A DNA stretch of 64,000 bases from Palleronia marisminoris (GTDB taxonomy: Bacteria > Pseudomonadota > Alphaproteobacteria > Rhodobacterales > Rhodobacteraceae), in the NCBI RefSeq assembly GCF_900172315.1, contig NZ_FWFV01000005.1, positions 186,001-250,000 on the forward strand. The letters are read 5' to 3'. Shown here piece after piece: positions 28,832 through 39,171 of the stretch (positions are counted from its first letter, which is position 1; each line of letters begins with the position of its first letter). The position numbers and the translations under genes were made by a program. A model generated the notes under the pieces. It did no database searches and had not been told where the DNA came from. It worked only from the letters and a program-made list of their open reading frames with translations.

Positions 28832-30397
28832 ATGACCATGCGCCTTTTCACGGCTACCGCCGTCGCCGCGCTGTGCGCCGGCACCGCGCAGGCCGACTAT
28901 TCCCTGACCATCCTGCACACGAACGACTTCCACGACCGGTTCGAGCCGATCTCGGCCTTCGATTCGACCTGCGCGCCCGAGGACAACGAAGCCGGCGAGT
29001 GCTTCGGCGGAATCGCCCGCATGGTGACGGCGGTCAACGAGTCCCGCGAGAATGCGGGAAACGACGTGCTTCTGCTCGACGCCGGCGATCAGTTCCAGGG
29101 CTCGCTGTTCTTCACCGAATATGCCGGCGAGCTGTCTGCCGAGTTCATGAACCAGCTCGAGTATGACGCCATGGCCGTCGGCAACCACGAGTTCGACAAG
29201 GGCCCCGGCGGCCTGGCCGAGTTCGTCGAGATGGCCGATTTCCCGATCCTGTCCGCCAATATCGACGTCAGCCAGAACAACGAGCTTGCCGGCGACGTCC
29301 AGAAATCGGTCGTGCTCGAGCGCGGCGACCAGCGGATCGGCGTCGTGTCGGTGCTCGCCGAGGACACGCCCGAGACCTCCTCGCCCGGAGATTCGGTCAT
29401 CTTCTCGTCCGCGGTGGACGGTGCGCAGGCCGAAATCGACCGTATGACCGAAGAGGGGGTGAACAAGATCATCCTTCTGACCCATGTCGGTCTGCCCGAA
29501 GACAAGCGCCTTGCCGAGGCGCTGACGGGTGTCGACCTCATCATCGGCGGCCACAGCCACACGCTGCTGGGCGACATGGAAGGCGCTGCGGGTCCGTACC
29601 CGAGCGAGGTGAACGACGTTCCGATCTTCACGGCCTATGCCTACGGCAAGTACCTGGGCGAGATCGATGTGACCTTCGACGACGAAGGCAACGTGACCGA
29701 AATCGGCGGCCAGCCCCGTCTGCTCGACGCGAGCGTCGCCGAGGACGAAGCGGCCAAGGCGCGCGTTACCGAACTGGCCGCGCCGCTCGAGGAACTGCGC
29801 CAGCAGGTCGTGGCGGAAAGCGCCGCCCCGATCGAGGGCTCGCGCGACATCTGCCGTGCGCAAGAGTGCGAGATGGGCAACCTCGTCGCCGATGCCATGC
29901 TCGACCGCGTGGCCGACCAGGGCATCCAGGTCGCCATCACCAACAGCGGTGGTCTGCGTGCCTCGATCGACGAGGGCGAGGTCACCATGGGCGAGGTGCG
30001 GACCGTGCTGCCGTTCCAGAACACGCTGTCGACCTTCGAGGTCACGGGCGAAACGCTGGTCGAAGCTCTCGAGAACGGCCTGAGCGAGTATGCCGACGTC
30101 GCGGGCCGCTTCCCGCAGGTGGCGGGCATGTCGTTCACCTTCGATCCGTCGGCCGAAGCCGGCAGCCGCGTCTCGGACGTGATGGTGGATGGCGAGCCGA
30201 TCGACCCGCAGGCGACCTACGGCACAGTCTCGAACAACTACGTCCGCAACGGTGGCGACGGCTACGCGATGTTCGTTGATGCCGAGAACGCCTATGATTT
30301 CGGACCTGACCTTGCCGATGTGCTGGCGGACTACCTGGCGGAGCAGGGTCCGTACGAGCCCTATACCGACGGCCGCATCACCAAGGCCGGCCAGTAA
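28832..30397 (+). CDS. Secreted 5'-nucleotidase / metallophosphatase
   Basis: The 521-residue protein is a periplasmic UshA-type 5'-nucleotidase that releases phosphate from nucleotides. A signal peptide (about residues 1-21, cleaved after AQA) is followed by the metallophosphatase motifs TILHTNDFHDR, LLDAGDQFQGSL, GNHEFDKG and GGHSHTLL. The C-terminal domain has ITNSGGLRASIDEGEVTMGE and RNGGDGYAMF, the nucleotide-base recognition part. AAGGAG lies before the ATG. A candidate Pho box upstream would fit phosphate-starvation control. A bidirectional terminator follows the gene. Confidence 0.94.
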   Translation: MTMRLFTATAVAALCAGTAQADYSLTILHTNDFHDRFEPISAFDSTCAPEDNEAGECFGGIARMVTAVNESRENAGNDVLLLDAGDQFQGSLFFTEYAGELSAEFMNQLEYDAMAVGNHEFDKGPGGLAEFVEMADFPILSANIDVSQNNELAGDVQKSVVLERGDQRIGVVSVLAEDTPETSSPGDSVIFSSAVDGAQAEIDRMTEEGVNKIILLTHVGLPEDKRLAEALTGVDLIIGGHSHTLLGDMEGAAGPYPSEVNDVPIFTAYAYGKYLGEIDVTFDDEGNVTEIGGQPRLLDASVAEDEAAKARVTELAAPLEELRQQVVAESAAPIEGSRDICRAQECEMGNLVADAMLDRVADQGIQVAITNSGGLRASIDEGEVTMGEVRTVLPFQNTLSTFEVTGETLVEALENGLSEYADVAGRFPQVAGMSFTFDPSAEAGSRVSDVMVDGEPIDPQATYGTVSNNYVRNGGDGYAMFVDAENAYDFGPDLADVLADYLAEQGPYEPYTDGRITKAGQ

Positions 30398-30405
30398 GGC
30401 CCTTG

Positions 30406-30436
30406 GCGCCCGTCCGGGACGATCCCGGGCGGGCGC
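30406..30436. terminator. Bidirectional terminator-like hairpin
   Basis: Reading inward, GCGCCCG-t-CCGGGA pairs with TCCCGG-g-CGGGCGC around a 3-nt loop, giving about 13 bp with one T-G mismatch position. It fills the 39-bp gap between the convergent nucleotidase gene and the 165-residue secreted protein gene. The tail is not T-rich. Confidence 0.6.
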
Positions 30437-30934
30437 TTACTCCATTCCCCGCCTGCAGCGCCGCAGCGCCGCGATGTAGTGGTCGGGGTAAGGGTCGTCG
30501 ACGCCCAGGACCTGGCCCGAGACATCTACCCGGTTCCGCCCCCGCGGCACGAAGGTGAACTGGGCCTCTGCCTTGTCGCTGACGCGCCGCGCCAGCACGC
30601 CGATCCGCGCAGGGGTTCCGGTGATGGATGCAATCTTGAAGACGGTAGCCTCTGCCATGATGTGGTAGGGGGTCAGGTGCCACGCTCCGAGCGTGCCGAG
30701 GCAGGTGCCGTTCGCCTCGGACTTCCAGAGATCGGTAAGCAGGTCTTCGTAGGTCTGTCTTGCGGCCGATAGCGGGGGCGTCACTACGCCCGGGGCAGGC
30801 GCGAGCCGGTCCACCGGCGCCGCGTATTGCCCCACCGGACCCGCATCGCGACACTCCGCGCCGATACAAAGCCCGCCGGCCCAGGCAGACGAGGCGGCCA
30901 CAAGGGCGAGGATCGTGACGGCGAGGCGCAACAT
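30437..30934 (-). CDS. Secreted protein of unknown function (single-domain member of a pair)
   Basis: The 165-residue protein has a signal peptide (LRLAVTILALVAASSAWA, cleavage near residue 19) and should be periplasmic. Residues 78-160 run from one cysteine to another. They contain WHL, GTPARIGVLARR and AQFTFVPRG, closely echoing the C-terminal half of the next upstream protein (31001-31801). I do not recognise the domain. The cysteines probably form a disulfide that closes a small beta-rich fold. I chose the ATG at 30934, which gives the clean signal peptide. It lies 66 bp downstream of its relative on the same strand. Confidence 0.7.
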   Translation of the reverse strand: MLRLAVTILALVAASSAWAGGLCIGAECRDAGPVGQYAAPVDRLAPAPGVVTPPLSAARQTYEDLLTDLWKSEANGTCLGTLGAWHLTPYHIMAEATVFKIASITGTPARIGVLARRVSDKAEAQFTFVPRGRNRVDVSGQVLGVDDPYPDHYIAALRRCRRGME

Positions 30935-31000
30935 GGCGGGACCTTGGACAGGGACGGGCGCCCTCACCCTGCACCGGTGATCCTTAACCGAGTGTTGACC

Positions 31001-31801
31001 TCAGCAGGGAGACAGGCTGGCCGAGATGCCCTCGCCATCCGCGACCGAGCCGTCGATCTGCGCGCTGGCGCCCGACGGTCTGACGGTGAAGGTCGCCGGT
31101 GTCCCGTCCGAGCGAAGGGCCTGCACCCCGATCCGGTCCGGCGTGCCGGAATAGTTCACCACGTCGTAGGTTTCGCCTGCCGCGGTGATGCGGTCGCTCG
31201 ACAGGCGCCAGTCGCAGGCGCCCCCGCCAGAGGCCCAGGCCCCGGCAAGCTGGTTGGCGAAGGCGTCCTCGGCGCTCGTGTCCTCGATGATCTCCGGGCC
31301 GACGCCCATCTCGTCCGAGGGGTCGTCCAGAGCCTGCCGCAGCTCGGCGGTGCTGGGGCCGAGATAGTCGACCTCGCCTTGCGGATTCTGGTCCAGCGAT
31401 TGCGAGGTGATCCCGTCATCGGGCTGTGGCGGAGCGATGTCCTGCGCAAAGGTCCGGTCGATGCAGCGCGTCAGTCTGACCGCGATGCCGCTTCCCGCGA
31501 CTTCGAGCGCCTCGCCCTGTGGCACCAGGTTCAGCGGCACACGCGCGCCCGATGACTGGCTGACAAGGTCGACCCGAATCGCGCCGCCGCCGCCGCCGAT
31601 TCCCAGAAGGTTGAACCGGGTGAGGCCGGCGCGCACGCCGTTCGGCCCGAACGACCATGTGTCGGCAGGGTCGGCGCAGCTCTTGTCCGGTTCGGCCCAT
31701 TCGCCCTGCACGTCTGAATAGATGCTGCGGGCCTGCGCCAGGACGTCCTGAGCGGTGGCGGTTGTTGCGACAAGGCAGAAGGCGAGAGCGAGACGAAGCA
31801 T
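31001..31801 (-). CDS. Secreted protein of unknown function with two copies of a Cys-bounded domain
   Basis: The 266-residue protein has a signal peptide (MLRLALAFCLVATTATA). Two related segments run C42-C113 and C196-C266. Each has GxW, a cysteine, a tryptophan about 6-10 residues on, an I/V-rich strand, (F/V)TVxPxG or LNLVPQG, then a final cysteine. The second copy (GTPDRIGVQALR, ATFTVRPSG) is nearest to the domain in the downstream neighbour (GTPARIGVLARR, AQFTFVPRG). An acidic linker (about residues 125-185) joins the two copies. Function is unknown; small periplasmic binding domains or inhibitor-like folds are possible. Confidence 0.7.
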   Translation of the reverse strand: MLRLALAFCLVATTATAQDVLAQARSIYSDVQGEWAEPDKSCADPADTWSFGPNGVRAGLTRFNLLGIGGGGGAIRVDLVSQSSGARVPLNLVPQGEALEVAGSGIAVRLTRCIDRTFAQDIAPPQPDDGITSQSLDQNPQGEVDYLGPSTAELRQALDDPSDEMGVGPEIIEDTSAEDAFANQLAGAWASGGGACDWRLSSDRITAAGETYDVVNYSGTPDRIGVQALRSDGTPATFTVRPSGASAQIDGSVADGEGISASLSPC

Positions 31802-31897
31802 CGGGGAAGCCTTGGTTTGGGTCACGAGGGCATATAGGCCGCGCCGCGACAGATCACGAGCCCCCGGATCACGCTGCCGCGACCGGTGGATCCTCGC

Positions 31898-33136
31898 TCA
31901 GCCGGCGGCGACAAGCTCGTCGACCAGGACGGCGGTCTGTGGCGTGGTGGCGCGGGGGCTGCCGGTGGGGACGAAGGCGGTCTTCTCGTCGGCCGAGCGT
32001 GTGCTGGTCAGCATCCGCAGGACGGCGAACACCACGATCAGGATGTGCGACGTCAGCGTCACCACGAACAGCGCGCGCGGCGCGTATTGCATCATGCCCC
32101 AGCCGGCCGAGAGCGGCCCGATGATCGAGCCCAGGCCGAACACCAGCAACAGCCCGCCCGAGACGCGGATCGAGGCGCCCTCGCCCGCGTGGTCGTTGGC
32201 GTGGGCGACGATCACCGGGTACATCGCGAAGATCGCGCCTCCCAGGAAAGCCGCGAGAACCAGGTTCGCCCCGACGCTGGACGGTTGGATGAAGTAGAAC
32301 GCGAGGTCTGCGCAGAGCGCCACGAGTGCGACTCCGATCAGGACGATGCGGCGGTCCATCCGGTCCGACAGGATGCCGACGGGGATCTGCGCGATGGCCC
32401 CGGTCAGGATCGGGACCGAGGTGAAGATCGCGATCGCCGTCAGGTTCAGCCCGATGCGGTCGGCAAAGACCGGCGCCATGGCCCCGAAGGACGCGTTCGA
32501 GACGCCGACGAAGAACACCGCGAACACGGCCACGGGAGAGTTCCTCCACAGCCCCGGCAGGTCCAGCCGCACCTGCACCAGGTCGTCCGGGTTGGACGAG
32601 GTCGAGACCGCTGTGGGGACCAGCGACAGCGCGTAGAAGATGCCCGCTGCGGCGAAGAGGACGAATCCGGACGGGTCTCCGACGATCAGCATCAGCTGCC
32701 CGGCGGTCGAGGCCGTCAGGTTCACCATCGTGTAGACGCCGAAGACGCGCCCGCGCATGTTGGCGGGGGATTTGTCGGTCAGCCAGCTTTCCACGATCAT
32801 CGCGGCACCCGCGAAGCAGAAGCCGCAGATCCCGCGCAGCACGATCCAGGCCGTCGGCGTGACGAAGATCGCGCTTGCCAGAACGGTGATCGCTGCCAGT
32901 GCGGCCAGCGCCGAGAAGGCGCGGATGTGGCCGACGCGGCTCACCAAGCCGGACGTGAACATGCAGCCCAGCACGTAGCCGATCGCCCAGCCAGTGCCGA
33001 GAAGACCCAGCGACAGCGCCGTGAATCCCTCGATCCCGCCGCGGATCGGCAGGATCAGGCCGTTGATCCCGCCCGCGAACAGCAGGCAGGCGGACCCCAG
33101 AAGAAGGGCGCTGACGGGAATGAGCTGTCGGAGCAT
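31898..33136 (-). CDS. MFS transporter
   Basis: The 412-residue protein has 12 predicted membrane helices. The MFS loop motif is modified to SRVGHIRAFSALA after helix 2, and a similar GILSDRMDRRIVLIG lies after helix 8. A cytoplasmic loop of about 35 residues separates the halves. YbjJ/YcaD-like MFS proteins show the same layout. The substrate cannot be inferred. It lies 100 bp downstream of truA and 96 bp upstream of the secreted-protein pair, all on the minus strand, without clear coupling. Confidence 0.9.
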   Translation of the reverse strand: MLRQLIPVSALLLGSACLLFAGGINGLILPIRGGIEGFTALSLGLLGTGWAIGYVLGCMFTSGLVSRVGHIRAFSALAALAAITVLASAIFVTPTAWIVLRGICGFCFAGAAMIVESWLTDKSPANMRGRVFGVYTMVNLTASTAGQLMLIVGDPSGFVLFAAAGIFYALSLVPTAVSTSSNPDDLVQVRLDLPGLWRNSPVAVFAVFFVGVSNASFGAMAPVFADRIGLNLTAIAIFTSVPILTGAIAQIPVGILSDRMDRRIVLIGVALVALCADLAFYFIQPSSVGANLVLAAFLGGAIFAMYPVIVAHANDHAGEGASIRVSGGLLLVFGLGSIIGPLSAGWGMMQYAPRALFVVTLTSHILIVVFAVLRMLTSTRSADEKTAFVPTGSPRATTPQTAVLVDELVAAG

Positions 33137-33236
33137 GTCGGTGGGCCGCGGATTGTGGATGCAGGGGGCTTAGGCGGGCCGGGACTGGCGATCAAGGTGG
33201 TCGCTCAACACATCGGCATTATCCCGCGCCGCGCTT

Positions 33237-34007
33237 TCAGTCGGCGAACGGGTCCTGCGGATAGGTGACGTGGGTCAGGTAGAGGCCTTCGGGCGGAGCG
33301 ACAGGTCCGCAGGCGGCGCGGTCGCGGGCCTCGAGCGCGCGGGTGACGTCATCGGGGCTCCAGGCGCCGCGGCCGACGCGCTCGAGCGTGCCGACGAAGC
33401 TGCGGACCTGGTTGTGCAGGAAGGACCGGGCTGCGACGTGAAAGAGGTATTCAGTGCCGCCGGGGACGGGGCGCGACTCGACCTCCAGCCGGTCGAGCGT
33501 CTTGACCGGCGAATCCGCCTGGCACTGGACCGACCGGAACGTTGTGAAGTCATGCTGTCCCAGAAGCCGGTCGGCCCCCGCCTGCATCGCCACCGGGTCT
33601 AGCGTCTGGCGCACCCACCACGCCTTCCCGCGGTCATGGACCAGCGGCGCCCGGCGGGAGGTCACCCGATACAGGTAGCGCCGCCCGCGGGCGGTGAACC
33701 GGGCGTGCCAGTCATCGGCGACCTCGGCACAGGCGGTGATGGCGACAGGCGCCGGCTTGAGGTGGTGGTTCAGCGCCTCGGACAGGCGGAACGGATCCCA
33801 GTTTTGCGACAGGTCGGCATGGGCGACCTGCCCGGTCGCGTGAACGCCGGCATCGGTGCGTCCCGCCGCGGCGATGGAGGGCACGTCCCGCTCCAATCGC
33901 GCGAGGGCGGCCTCGACCGCGCCCTGTACCGACGGCTGGTCCTTCTGGCGCTGCCAGCCGGCGAAGGGTGCGCCGTCATATTCGATGCGGAAGGCGTAGC
34001 GGGGCAT
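33237..34007 (-). CDS. truA: tRNA pseudouridine(38-40) synthase TruA
   Basis: TruA converts uridines 38-40 of the tRNA anticodon arm to pseudouridine. The 256-residue protein starts [19 protein letters not shown], and its catalytic aspartate is D52 in [15 protein letters not shown]. The C-terminal [19 protein letters not shown] and LYLTHVTYP motifs complete the fold. I chose the ATG at 34007. The open frame that continues upstream is antisense-free readthrough into the MATE gene's alternate frame. It begins 11 nt after the stop of the MATE gene and is probably co-transcribed with it. Confidence 0.96.
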   Translation of the reverse strand: MPRYAFRIEYDGAPFAGWQRQKDQPSVQGAVEAALARLERDVPSIAAAGRTDAGVHATGQVAHADLSQNWDPFRLSEALNHHLKPAPVAITACAEVADDWHARFTARGRRYLYRVTSRRAPLVHDRGKAWWVRQTLDPVAMQAGADRLLGQHDFTTFRSVQCQADSPVKTLDRLEVESRPVPGGTEYLFHVAARSFLHNQVRSFVGTLERVGRGAWSPDDVTRALEARDRAACGPVAPPEGLYLTHVTYPQDPFAD

Positions 34008-34018
34008 GGGTCGCGCGC

Positions 34019-35371
34019 CTACGCCGTTCGCAGCGGTGCGACAAGCCGCGTGCGCCGCCAGAACCGACCCTGGAGCATCACCGCCGCGACCGTCAGCCCC
34101 GCGGCCATGCCCAGCCACACGCCGACCCCGCCCAGGCCTGCAGGAAAGCCGAGCAACCAGGCCAGCGGCATCCCGATGGCCCAGTAGGAGATCGCGGCAT
34201 AGGCCATCGGCACGCGCGTGTCCTGAAGCCCGCGCAGGAAGCCCATGGCCATGACCTGCGCCGCGTCGGCAAGCTGAAACAGCGCAGCGGCGGCAAGAAG
34301 CCCTCGGCCCAGGACCAGCACGGCCTCGCGCGCGGGCTCGTCGCGGCCGAGGAACAGGTCGATCAGCGGGTCGGGCAGGAACACCAGCATCGCAAGCGTG
34401 GGCAGCGCCACGCAGCCCGACAGGATCATCGCGGCCATCGCGCCTTTGCGCAGGCCGGCGGGATCGTCGCGCCCGACCGCGTTGCCTGCGCGGATCGTCG
34501 CCGCCTGGCTGAGGCCCAGATGCGCCATGAAGATGACCGAGATGATCTGCATCGCGATCCCATGCGCCGCCAGCGGCACGGTGCCGAGCCAGCCCATCAG
34601 GACCGTCGCGCCGGCGAACAGCCCCGCCTCGGCCAGGGTCGCCGTGCCGATCGGCCAGCCGAGCCGGAAGACCCGGGCAAGCGCCTGCGGGTCGGGCTTC
34701 CAGACGTTGCGGAACAACTCGTGCTCGGGCGTGGCGAGCGCCGCGTGAACCGCGAGCGCGAGGAAGGCGACGGTGGTCGAGATCACCGACCCGATCGCGG
34801 CGCCGGTCACGCCAAGCTCGGGGAAGCCGAAGGCGCCGAAGATCAGCGCGTAGTTGATGACCGCGTTCAGGAGGAACGCCGCGACCATGGCCCAGAACTG
34901 CGCGCGCGTGCGGCCGAGGCCCGACAGGTAGGCGCGGATCACCATCAGCCCGAGCGCCGGGAAGATCGAGAAGCCCTGGATCGCGAGGTACCTTGCGGCA
35001 ATCGCGGCCGTGCCGGGGTCCTGCCCGAGGGCGCCGAACAGCGGGCCCGCGAAAAGGAACACCGGCAGGACCGCCACGCCGAACCCGAACGACAGCCAGA
35101 AGGCCATTCGGGTGACGCGGCGGATCTCGGTGCTCTGACCGCGGGCTTCGGCCTCGGCGATGATCGGTGTCACCGACCAGCCGAACCCGGCTCCGAACAG
35201 AAGCGCGATGCTGAACAGGGTCGATCCCAGCACCTGCCCGGCCAGCGCCTCGACGTCGTAACGCCCGAGCATCGCGGTGTCGGTCAGCTGGATCGCCATC
35301 TGCGCCATGAGGCTGCCGATCAGCGGAAGCCCGAGCGCGACGATCCGGGTGATATGCAGGGTCCAGGTCAT
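34019..35371 (-). CDS. MATE family efflux transporter (NorM-like)
   Basis: The 450-residue protein has 12 membrane segments. [20 protein letters not shown] is the usual first helix of NorM-type exporters. [17 protein letters not shown] and [20 protein letters not shown] match the half-repeat structure with the conserved glycine/arginine loop. It should export toxic cations or drugs against a sodium or proton gradient. It is only distantly similar to the DinF-like MATE at 25999-27315. It lies just upstream of truA and is divergent from ileS across 221 bp. Confidence 0.93.
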   Translation of the reverse strand: MTWTLHITRIVALGLPLIGSLMAQMAIQLTDTAMLGRYDVEALAGQVLGSTLFSIALLFGAGFGWSVTPIIAEAEARGQSTEIRRVTRMAFWLSFGFGVAVLPVFLFAGPLFGALGQDPGTAAIAARYLAIQGFSIFPALGLMVIRAYLSGLGRTRAQFWAMVAAFLLNAVINYALIFGAFGFPELGVTGAAIGSVISTTVAFLALAVHAALATPEHELFRNVWKPDPQALARVFRLGWPIGTATLAEAGLFAGATVLMGWLGTVPLAAHGIAMQIISVIFMAHLGLSQAATIRAGNAVGRDDPAGLRKGAMAAMILSGCVALPTLAMLVFLPDPLIDLFLGRDEPAREAVLVLGRGLLAAAALFQLADAAQVMAMGFLRGLQDTRVPMAYAAISYWAIGMPLAWLLGFPAGLGGVGVWLGMAAGLTVAAVMLQGRFWRRTRLVAPLRTA

Positions 35372-35592
35372 GCGCAGCCCTTATTCGGGGCGCGCGCATC
35401 CGGCAATGGCAGGGAATGGCACCTTGTGAGATTGTGGTCTCTCTGGCAAGACAGGCCCGATATGGCCCGGACCCTTCACATACGGCGAATTACCGACCCG
35501 GCGCGGCCCTGAGCCCGCCGGGACCGAGGCGCCGAGACCTTCGCGCCGCCATGATGCACCCCCTGACCTGACATATACGGGACCGTTCCCCC

Positions 35593-38580
35593 ATGTGCGC
35601 CGACACGCCCGAAATCCCCGACTACAAAGTTACCTTGAACCTGCCGCAGACGGACTTCCCGATGCGCGCCGGCCTGCCCAAGCGCGAGCCCGAGTGGCTC
35701 AAGCGCTGGGAAGAGATCGGGGTGTATGACCGTCTTCGCGAGAAGCAGGGCCGCACGCCCTTCACGCTGCATGACGGCCCGCCCTATGCCAACGGCAACC
35801 TTCATATCGGCCACGCGCTGAACAAGACGATCAAGGACATGGTCGTCCGGTCCCACCAGATGATGGGCTTCGACAGCCGCTACATCCCCGGCTGGGACTG
35901 CCACGGCCTGCCGATCGAGTGGAAGATCGAAGAGCAGTACCGCGCCAAGGGCCAGGACAAGGATGCCGTGGACGTGGTCGAGTTCCGGCGCGAGTGCCGC
36001 GACTTTGCCGCCGGCTGGGTCGATGTCCAGCGCGAGGAGTTCAAGCGGCTCGGGATCACCGGCAACTGGGCCCAGCCCTACCTGACGATGGATTTCCACG
36101 CCGAGCGGGTGATTGCTGCCGAATTCCAGAAGTTCCTGATGAACGGCGTGCTCTACCAGGGGTCGAAGCCGGTCATGTGGTCTCCGGTCGAGAAGACCGC
36201 GCTGGCCGAGGCCGAGGTGGAATATCACGAGCGCCAGACCGACGCGATCTGGGTGATGTTCCCGGTGGTCCGGGCCGGGCGCAGCGGCGAGATCATCCCC
36301 TCGGAAGAGGAGATGGCCGAGGACGACCGCGAATCCGAGGCCGAGACCATGCTGAAGCGCGAGGCGCAGCTTGAGGCGGCGAAGGTGGTGATCTGGACCA
36401 CGACGCCCTGGACCATCCCGTCGAACCGGGCGATCTGCTTCAACCCGGATGTCTCCTACGCGATTTACGAGGTGACGGGCACGCCGGACGAGTGCTGGGC
36501 CAGTGTCGGCGACACCTACCTGCTGGCCGACAACCTGGCCGCCGATGTCCTTGGGGCCGCGCGGCTTGAGGACGGCCAGTGGAAGCGCGTGCGCGGCCTG
36601 CGCAACAGCGAACTCGAGGCGCTGATCTGCGCCCATCCGCTGCGCGGGGCCGAGGGTGCGGCAGGCGAATGGGATTACGACGTGCCGATGCTGCCCGGCG
36701 CCCATGTCACCGACGACGCGGGCACTGGCTTCGTGCACACCGCCCCCAGCCACGGCGACGACGACTTCCAGATCGGCCTGCAGCACGGCCTGTCGATGAC
36801 CTACAACCACGGCGATGACAGCGCCTATCGCGAGGACATGCCGTTCTTCGCGGGGCTTCAGGTCATCGACCCCAAGGGCAAGCCGGGCGGGGCCAACAAG
36901 GCGGTGATCGAGAAACTGGTCGAGACCGGCGCGCTGCTGGCGCGGCGGCGGGTCACGATCTCGGACGCGCATTCCTGGCGCTCGAAGGCGCCGGTGATCC
37001 GGCTGAACCGCCCGCAATGGTTCGCCGCCATCGACCGCGCGGTGGGCGATGGGCAGGACACCTACGGCAAGACGATCCGCGAACGTGCATTGCGGTCCAT
37101 CGACGAGCTGGTGACCTGGACGCCCAAGCGCGGGCGCAACCGCCTGCATTCCATGATCGAGCAGCGCCCCGACTGGGTGCTGTCCCGGCAGCGCGCCTGG
37201 GGCGTGCCGCTGACCTGCTTCGTGAAGGCGGGGTCCAAGCCGACCGACGCCGACTTCCTGCTGCGCGATGAAGCCGTGAACACCCGCATCCTCGACGCCT
37301 TCGAGGCCGAGGGCGCGGATGCGTGGTACATGGATGGCGCCAAGGCGCGGTTCCTGGGCACCGACTACGATCACGATGAGTGGGAGCAGGTGTTCGACAT
37401 CCTCGACGTATGGTTCGACAGCGGCTCGACCCACGCCTTCGTCCTGCGCGACCGCGAGGACGGGACCGACGACGGCATCGCCGACGTCTACCTCGAAGGG
37501 ACCGACCAGCATCGTGGGTGGTTCCACTCGTCGCTGTTGCAGGCCTGCGGGACGCTGGGGCGCGCGCCCTACCGCAACGTGGTGACGCACGGATTCACGC
37601 TCGACGCCAAGGGCAACAAGATGTCCAAGTCGGTGGGCAATACGGTCGCGCCGCAAAAGGTCGTGGACCAGTATGGCGCCGACATCCTGCGCCTGTGGGT
37701 GGCGCAGTCCGACTATACCGGCGACCTGCGCATCGGGGACGAGATCCTCAAGGGCGCCGCAGACAGCTATCGCCGGTTGCGCAACACCCTGCGCTTCATG
37801 CTGGGCAACCTGCCCACCGAGGTGCCGGAGGTCGCGGTCGAGGACATGCCCGACCTCGAACGCTGGGTGCTGCACCGCATGGCGGAACTGGACGACGTCG
37901 TCCGCGCTCGCTATCGCGCCTTCGACTTCCAGGAGGTGTTCCAGGCGGTCTTCACCTTCGCCACCGTGGACCTGTCGTCGTTCTACTTCGACATCCGCAA
38001 GGACGCGCTGTATTGCGACGCGCCGGACTCGACCCGTCGCCGGGCGGCCGAGAAGGTGCTGGACCTGCTGTTCCACCGCATCGTGACGTGGCTGGCGCCG
38101 ATCCTCGTGTTCACGATGGAAGAGGTGTGGCTCGAGCGGTTTCCGGGCGAGGACAGCTCGGTCCACCTGCAGGACATGCCCGACACCCCCGACGACTGGC
38201 GCGACGAGGCGCTCGCCGCGGCCTGGTCCCAGGTGCGACAGGCGCGGCGCGTCGTGACCGCCGCGCTCGAGGTGCAGCGGCGGGACAAGACGATCGGTGC
38301 CTCTCTCGAGGCCGCGCCGATCGTGCATGTCACCAGCGACGAACTGGCTGGCGCGCTGGGGCAGGTGGCCTTCGACGACGTCTGCATCACCAGCGACATC
38401 CAGGTGACCACCGATGCCCCCCCGCCCGAGGCGTTCCGCCTGCCCGAGGTGGACGGCGTGTCGGTCGTCTTCTCCAAGGCCAATGGCGAGAAATGCCAGC
38501 GCTGCTGGAAGGTGCTGCCCGACGTCGGCACGCATGCGCATCCGGCAGTCTGCGGGCGCTGCGACGCCGCACTCGACTAG
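35593..38580 (+). CDS. ileS: Isoleucyl-tRNA synthetase
   Basis: IleS charges tRNA-Ile. The 995-residue class I synthetase has the HIGH motif as HIGH at residues 71-74, the Rossmann segment [12 protein letters not shown], and the KMSKS loop at about 676-680. An editing domain with [16 protein letters not shown] and a C-terminal zinc ribbon ([20 protein letters not shown]) are both present. The length is somewhat above the E. coli enzyme because of an acidic insertion near residues 230-260. The 221-bp region upstream holds no T-box and no clear promoter. A divergent MATE gene lies on the other side. Confidence 0.97.
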   Translation: MCADTPEIPDYKVTLNLPQTDFPMRAGLPKREPEWLKRWEEIGVYDRLREKQGRTPFTLHDGPPYANGNLHIGHALNKTIKDMVVRSHQMMGFDSRYIPGWDCHGLPIEWKIEEQYRAKGQDKDAVDVVEFRRECRDFAAGWVDVQREEFKRLGITGNWAQPYLTMDFHAERVIAAEFQKFLMNGVLYQGSKPVMWSPVEKTALAEAEVEYHERQTDAIWVMFPVVRAGRSGEIIPSEEEMAEDDRESEAETMLKREAQLEAAKVVIWTTTPWTIPSNRAICFNPDVSYAIYEVTGTPDECWASVGDTYLLADNLAADVLGAARLEDGQWKRVRGLRNSELEALICAHPLRGAEGAAGEWDYDVPMLPGAHVTDDAGTGFVHTAPSHGDDDFQIGLQHGLSMTYNHGDDSAYREDMPFFAGLQVIDPKGKPGGANKAVIEKLVETGALLARRRVTISDAHSWRSKAPVIRLNRPQWFAAIDRAVGDGQDTYGKTIRERALRSIDELVTWTPKRGRNRLHSMIEQRPDWVLSRQRAWGVPLTCFVKAGSKPTDADFLLRDEAVNTRILDAFEAEGADAWYMDGAKARFLGTDYDHDEWEQVFDILDVWFDSGSTHAFVLRDREDGTDDGIADVYLEGTDQHRGWFHSSLLQACGTLGRAPYRNVVTHGFTLDAKGNKMSKSVGNTVAPQKVVDQYGADILRLWVAQSDYTGDLRIGDEILKGAADSYRRLRNTLRFMLGNLPTEVPEVAVEDMPDLERWVLHRMAELDDVVRARYRAFDFQEVFQAVFTFATVDLSSFYFDIRKDALYCDAPDSTRRRAAEKVLDLLFHRIVTWLAPILVFTMEEVWLERFPGEDSSVHLQDMPDTPDDWRDEALAAAWSQVRQARRVVTAALEVQRRDKTIGASLEAAPIVHVTSDELAGALGQVAFDDVCITSDIQVTTDAPPPEAFRLPEVDGVSVVFSKANGEKCQRCWKVLPDVGTHAHPAVCGRCDAALD

Positions 38581-38656
38581 GCGATTGCGCGCGATCCGGG
38601 TCGCCGGGTCGCGCAGGGGTCTCCATCATGGGTCGAAACAGCCCACGGAGACCCCG

Positions 38657-39127
38657 ATGAACTTCCAGATCGCGGCGCTGCCCTTCGCGCCCTTCGCCTC
38701 GCTGTTCACGCATCCCGAGGCAGAGCTTCCCCGCCATCGCGCCCGCAGGGTGACGGCGGATGCGGCGCCGGGCTATCCCTGCCGGGTCAGCCTGACGGAT
38801 GCCGAGATCGGCGAGACGCTGATCCTCGTGAACTACACCCACCTCGGGGGCGCGACCCCGTACGCGGCAAACCACGCGATCTATGTTCGTGAACGGGCGA
38901 CTCGCGCATGGCCGAAGCCGGGCGAGGTGCCCGAGATGCTCCGCAGCCGCCTGCTCAGCATCCGCGGCTTCGACGCCGGGGGCTTCCTGCGGGTGGCGGA
39001 GGTGAAGGAGGGCGCGGCGCTCGCGCCGGTGCTGGAGGACATGCTGTCCGATTCCGGCATCGCCCATGCCGACATCCATTTCGCCGGGCCCGGCTGCTTC
39101 GCCGCGCGGGCGATGCGGGTGCATTGA
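38657..39127 (+). CDS. DUF1203 family protein
   Basis: The 156-residue protein matches the DUF1203 pattern: a start MNFQIAALPFAPFASLF, then ADAAPGYPCRVSLTDAEIGE, then LVNYTHLGGATPYAANHAIYVRE, and a C-terminal HIHFAGPGCFAAR-like segment (DIHFAGPGCFAARAMRV). The family has no known function. CGGAG precedes the ATG. It follows ileS by 76 bp on the same strand and precedes the FosA-like gene by 44 bp. Confidence 0.88.
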   Translation: MNFQIAALPFAPFASLFTHPEAELPRHRARRVTADAAPGYPCRVSLTDAEIGETLILVNYTHLGGATPYAANHAIYVRERATRAWPKPGEVPEMLRSRLLSIRGFDAGGFLRVAEVKEGAALAPVLEDMLSDSGIAHADIHFAGPGCFAARAMRVH

Positions 39128-39171
39128 CCTCGACACGTGGTAAGGCTCTCGAAACTACGGGAGAGAAAGGT

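Noticed and set aside
35372-35592. A T-box or other riboswitch before ileS
   Set aside because: No T-box sequence, specifier stem or terminator/antiterminator pair is seen. T-boxes are also rare in alphaproteobacteria.
35476-38541. A 1021-codon minus-strand open frame opposite ileS
   Set aside because: It is a shadow of ileS codon bias. The translation has no recognisable motif, and the real ileS is complete on the other strand.
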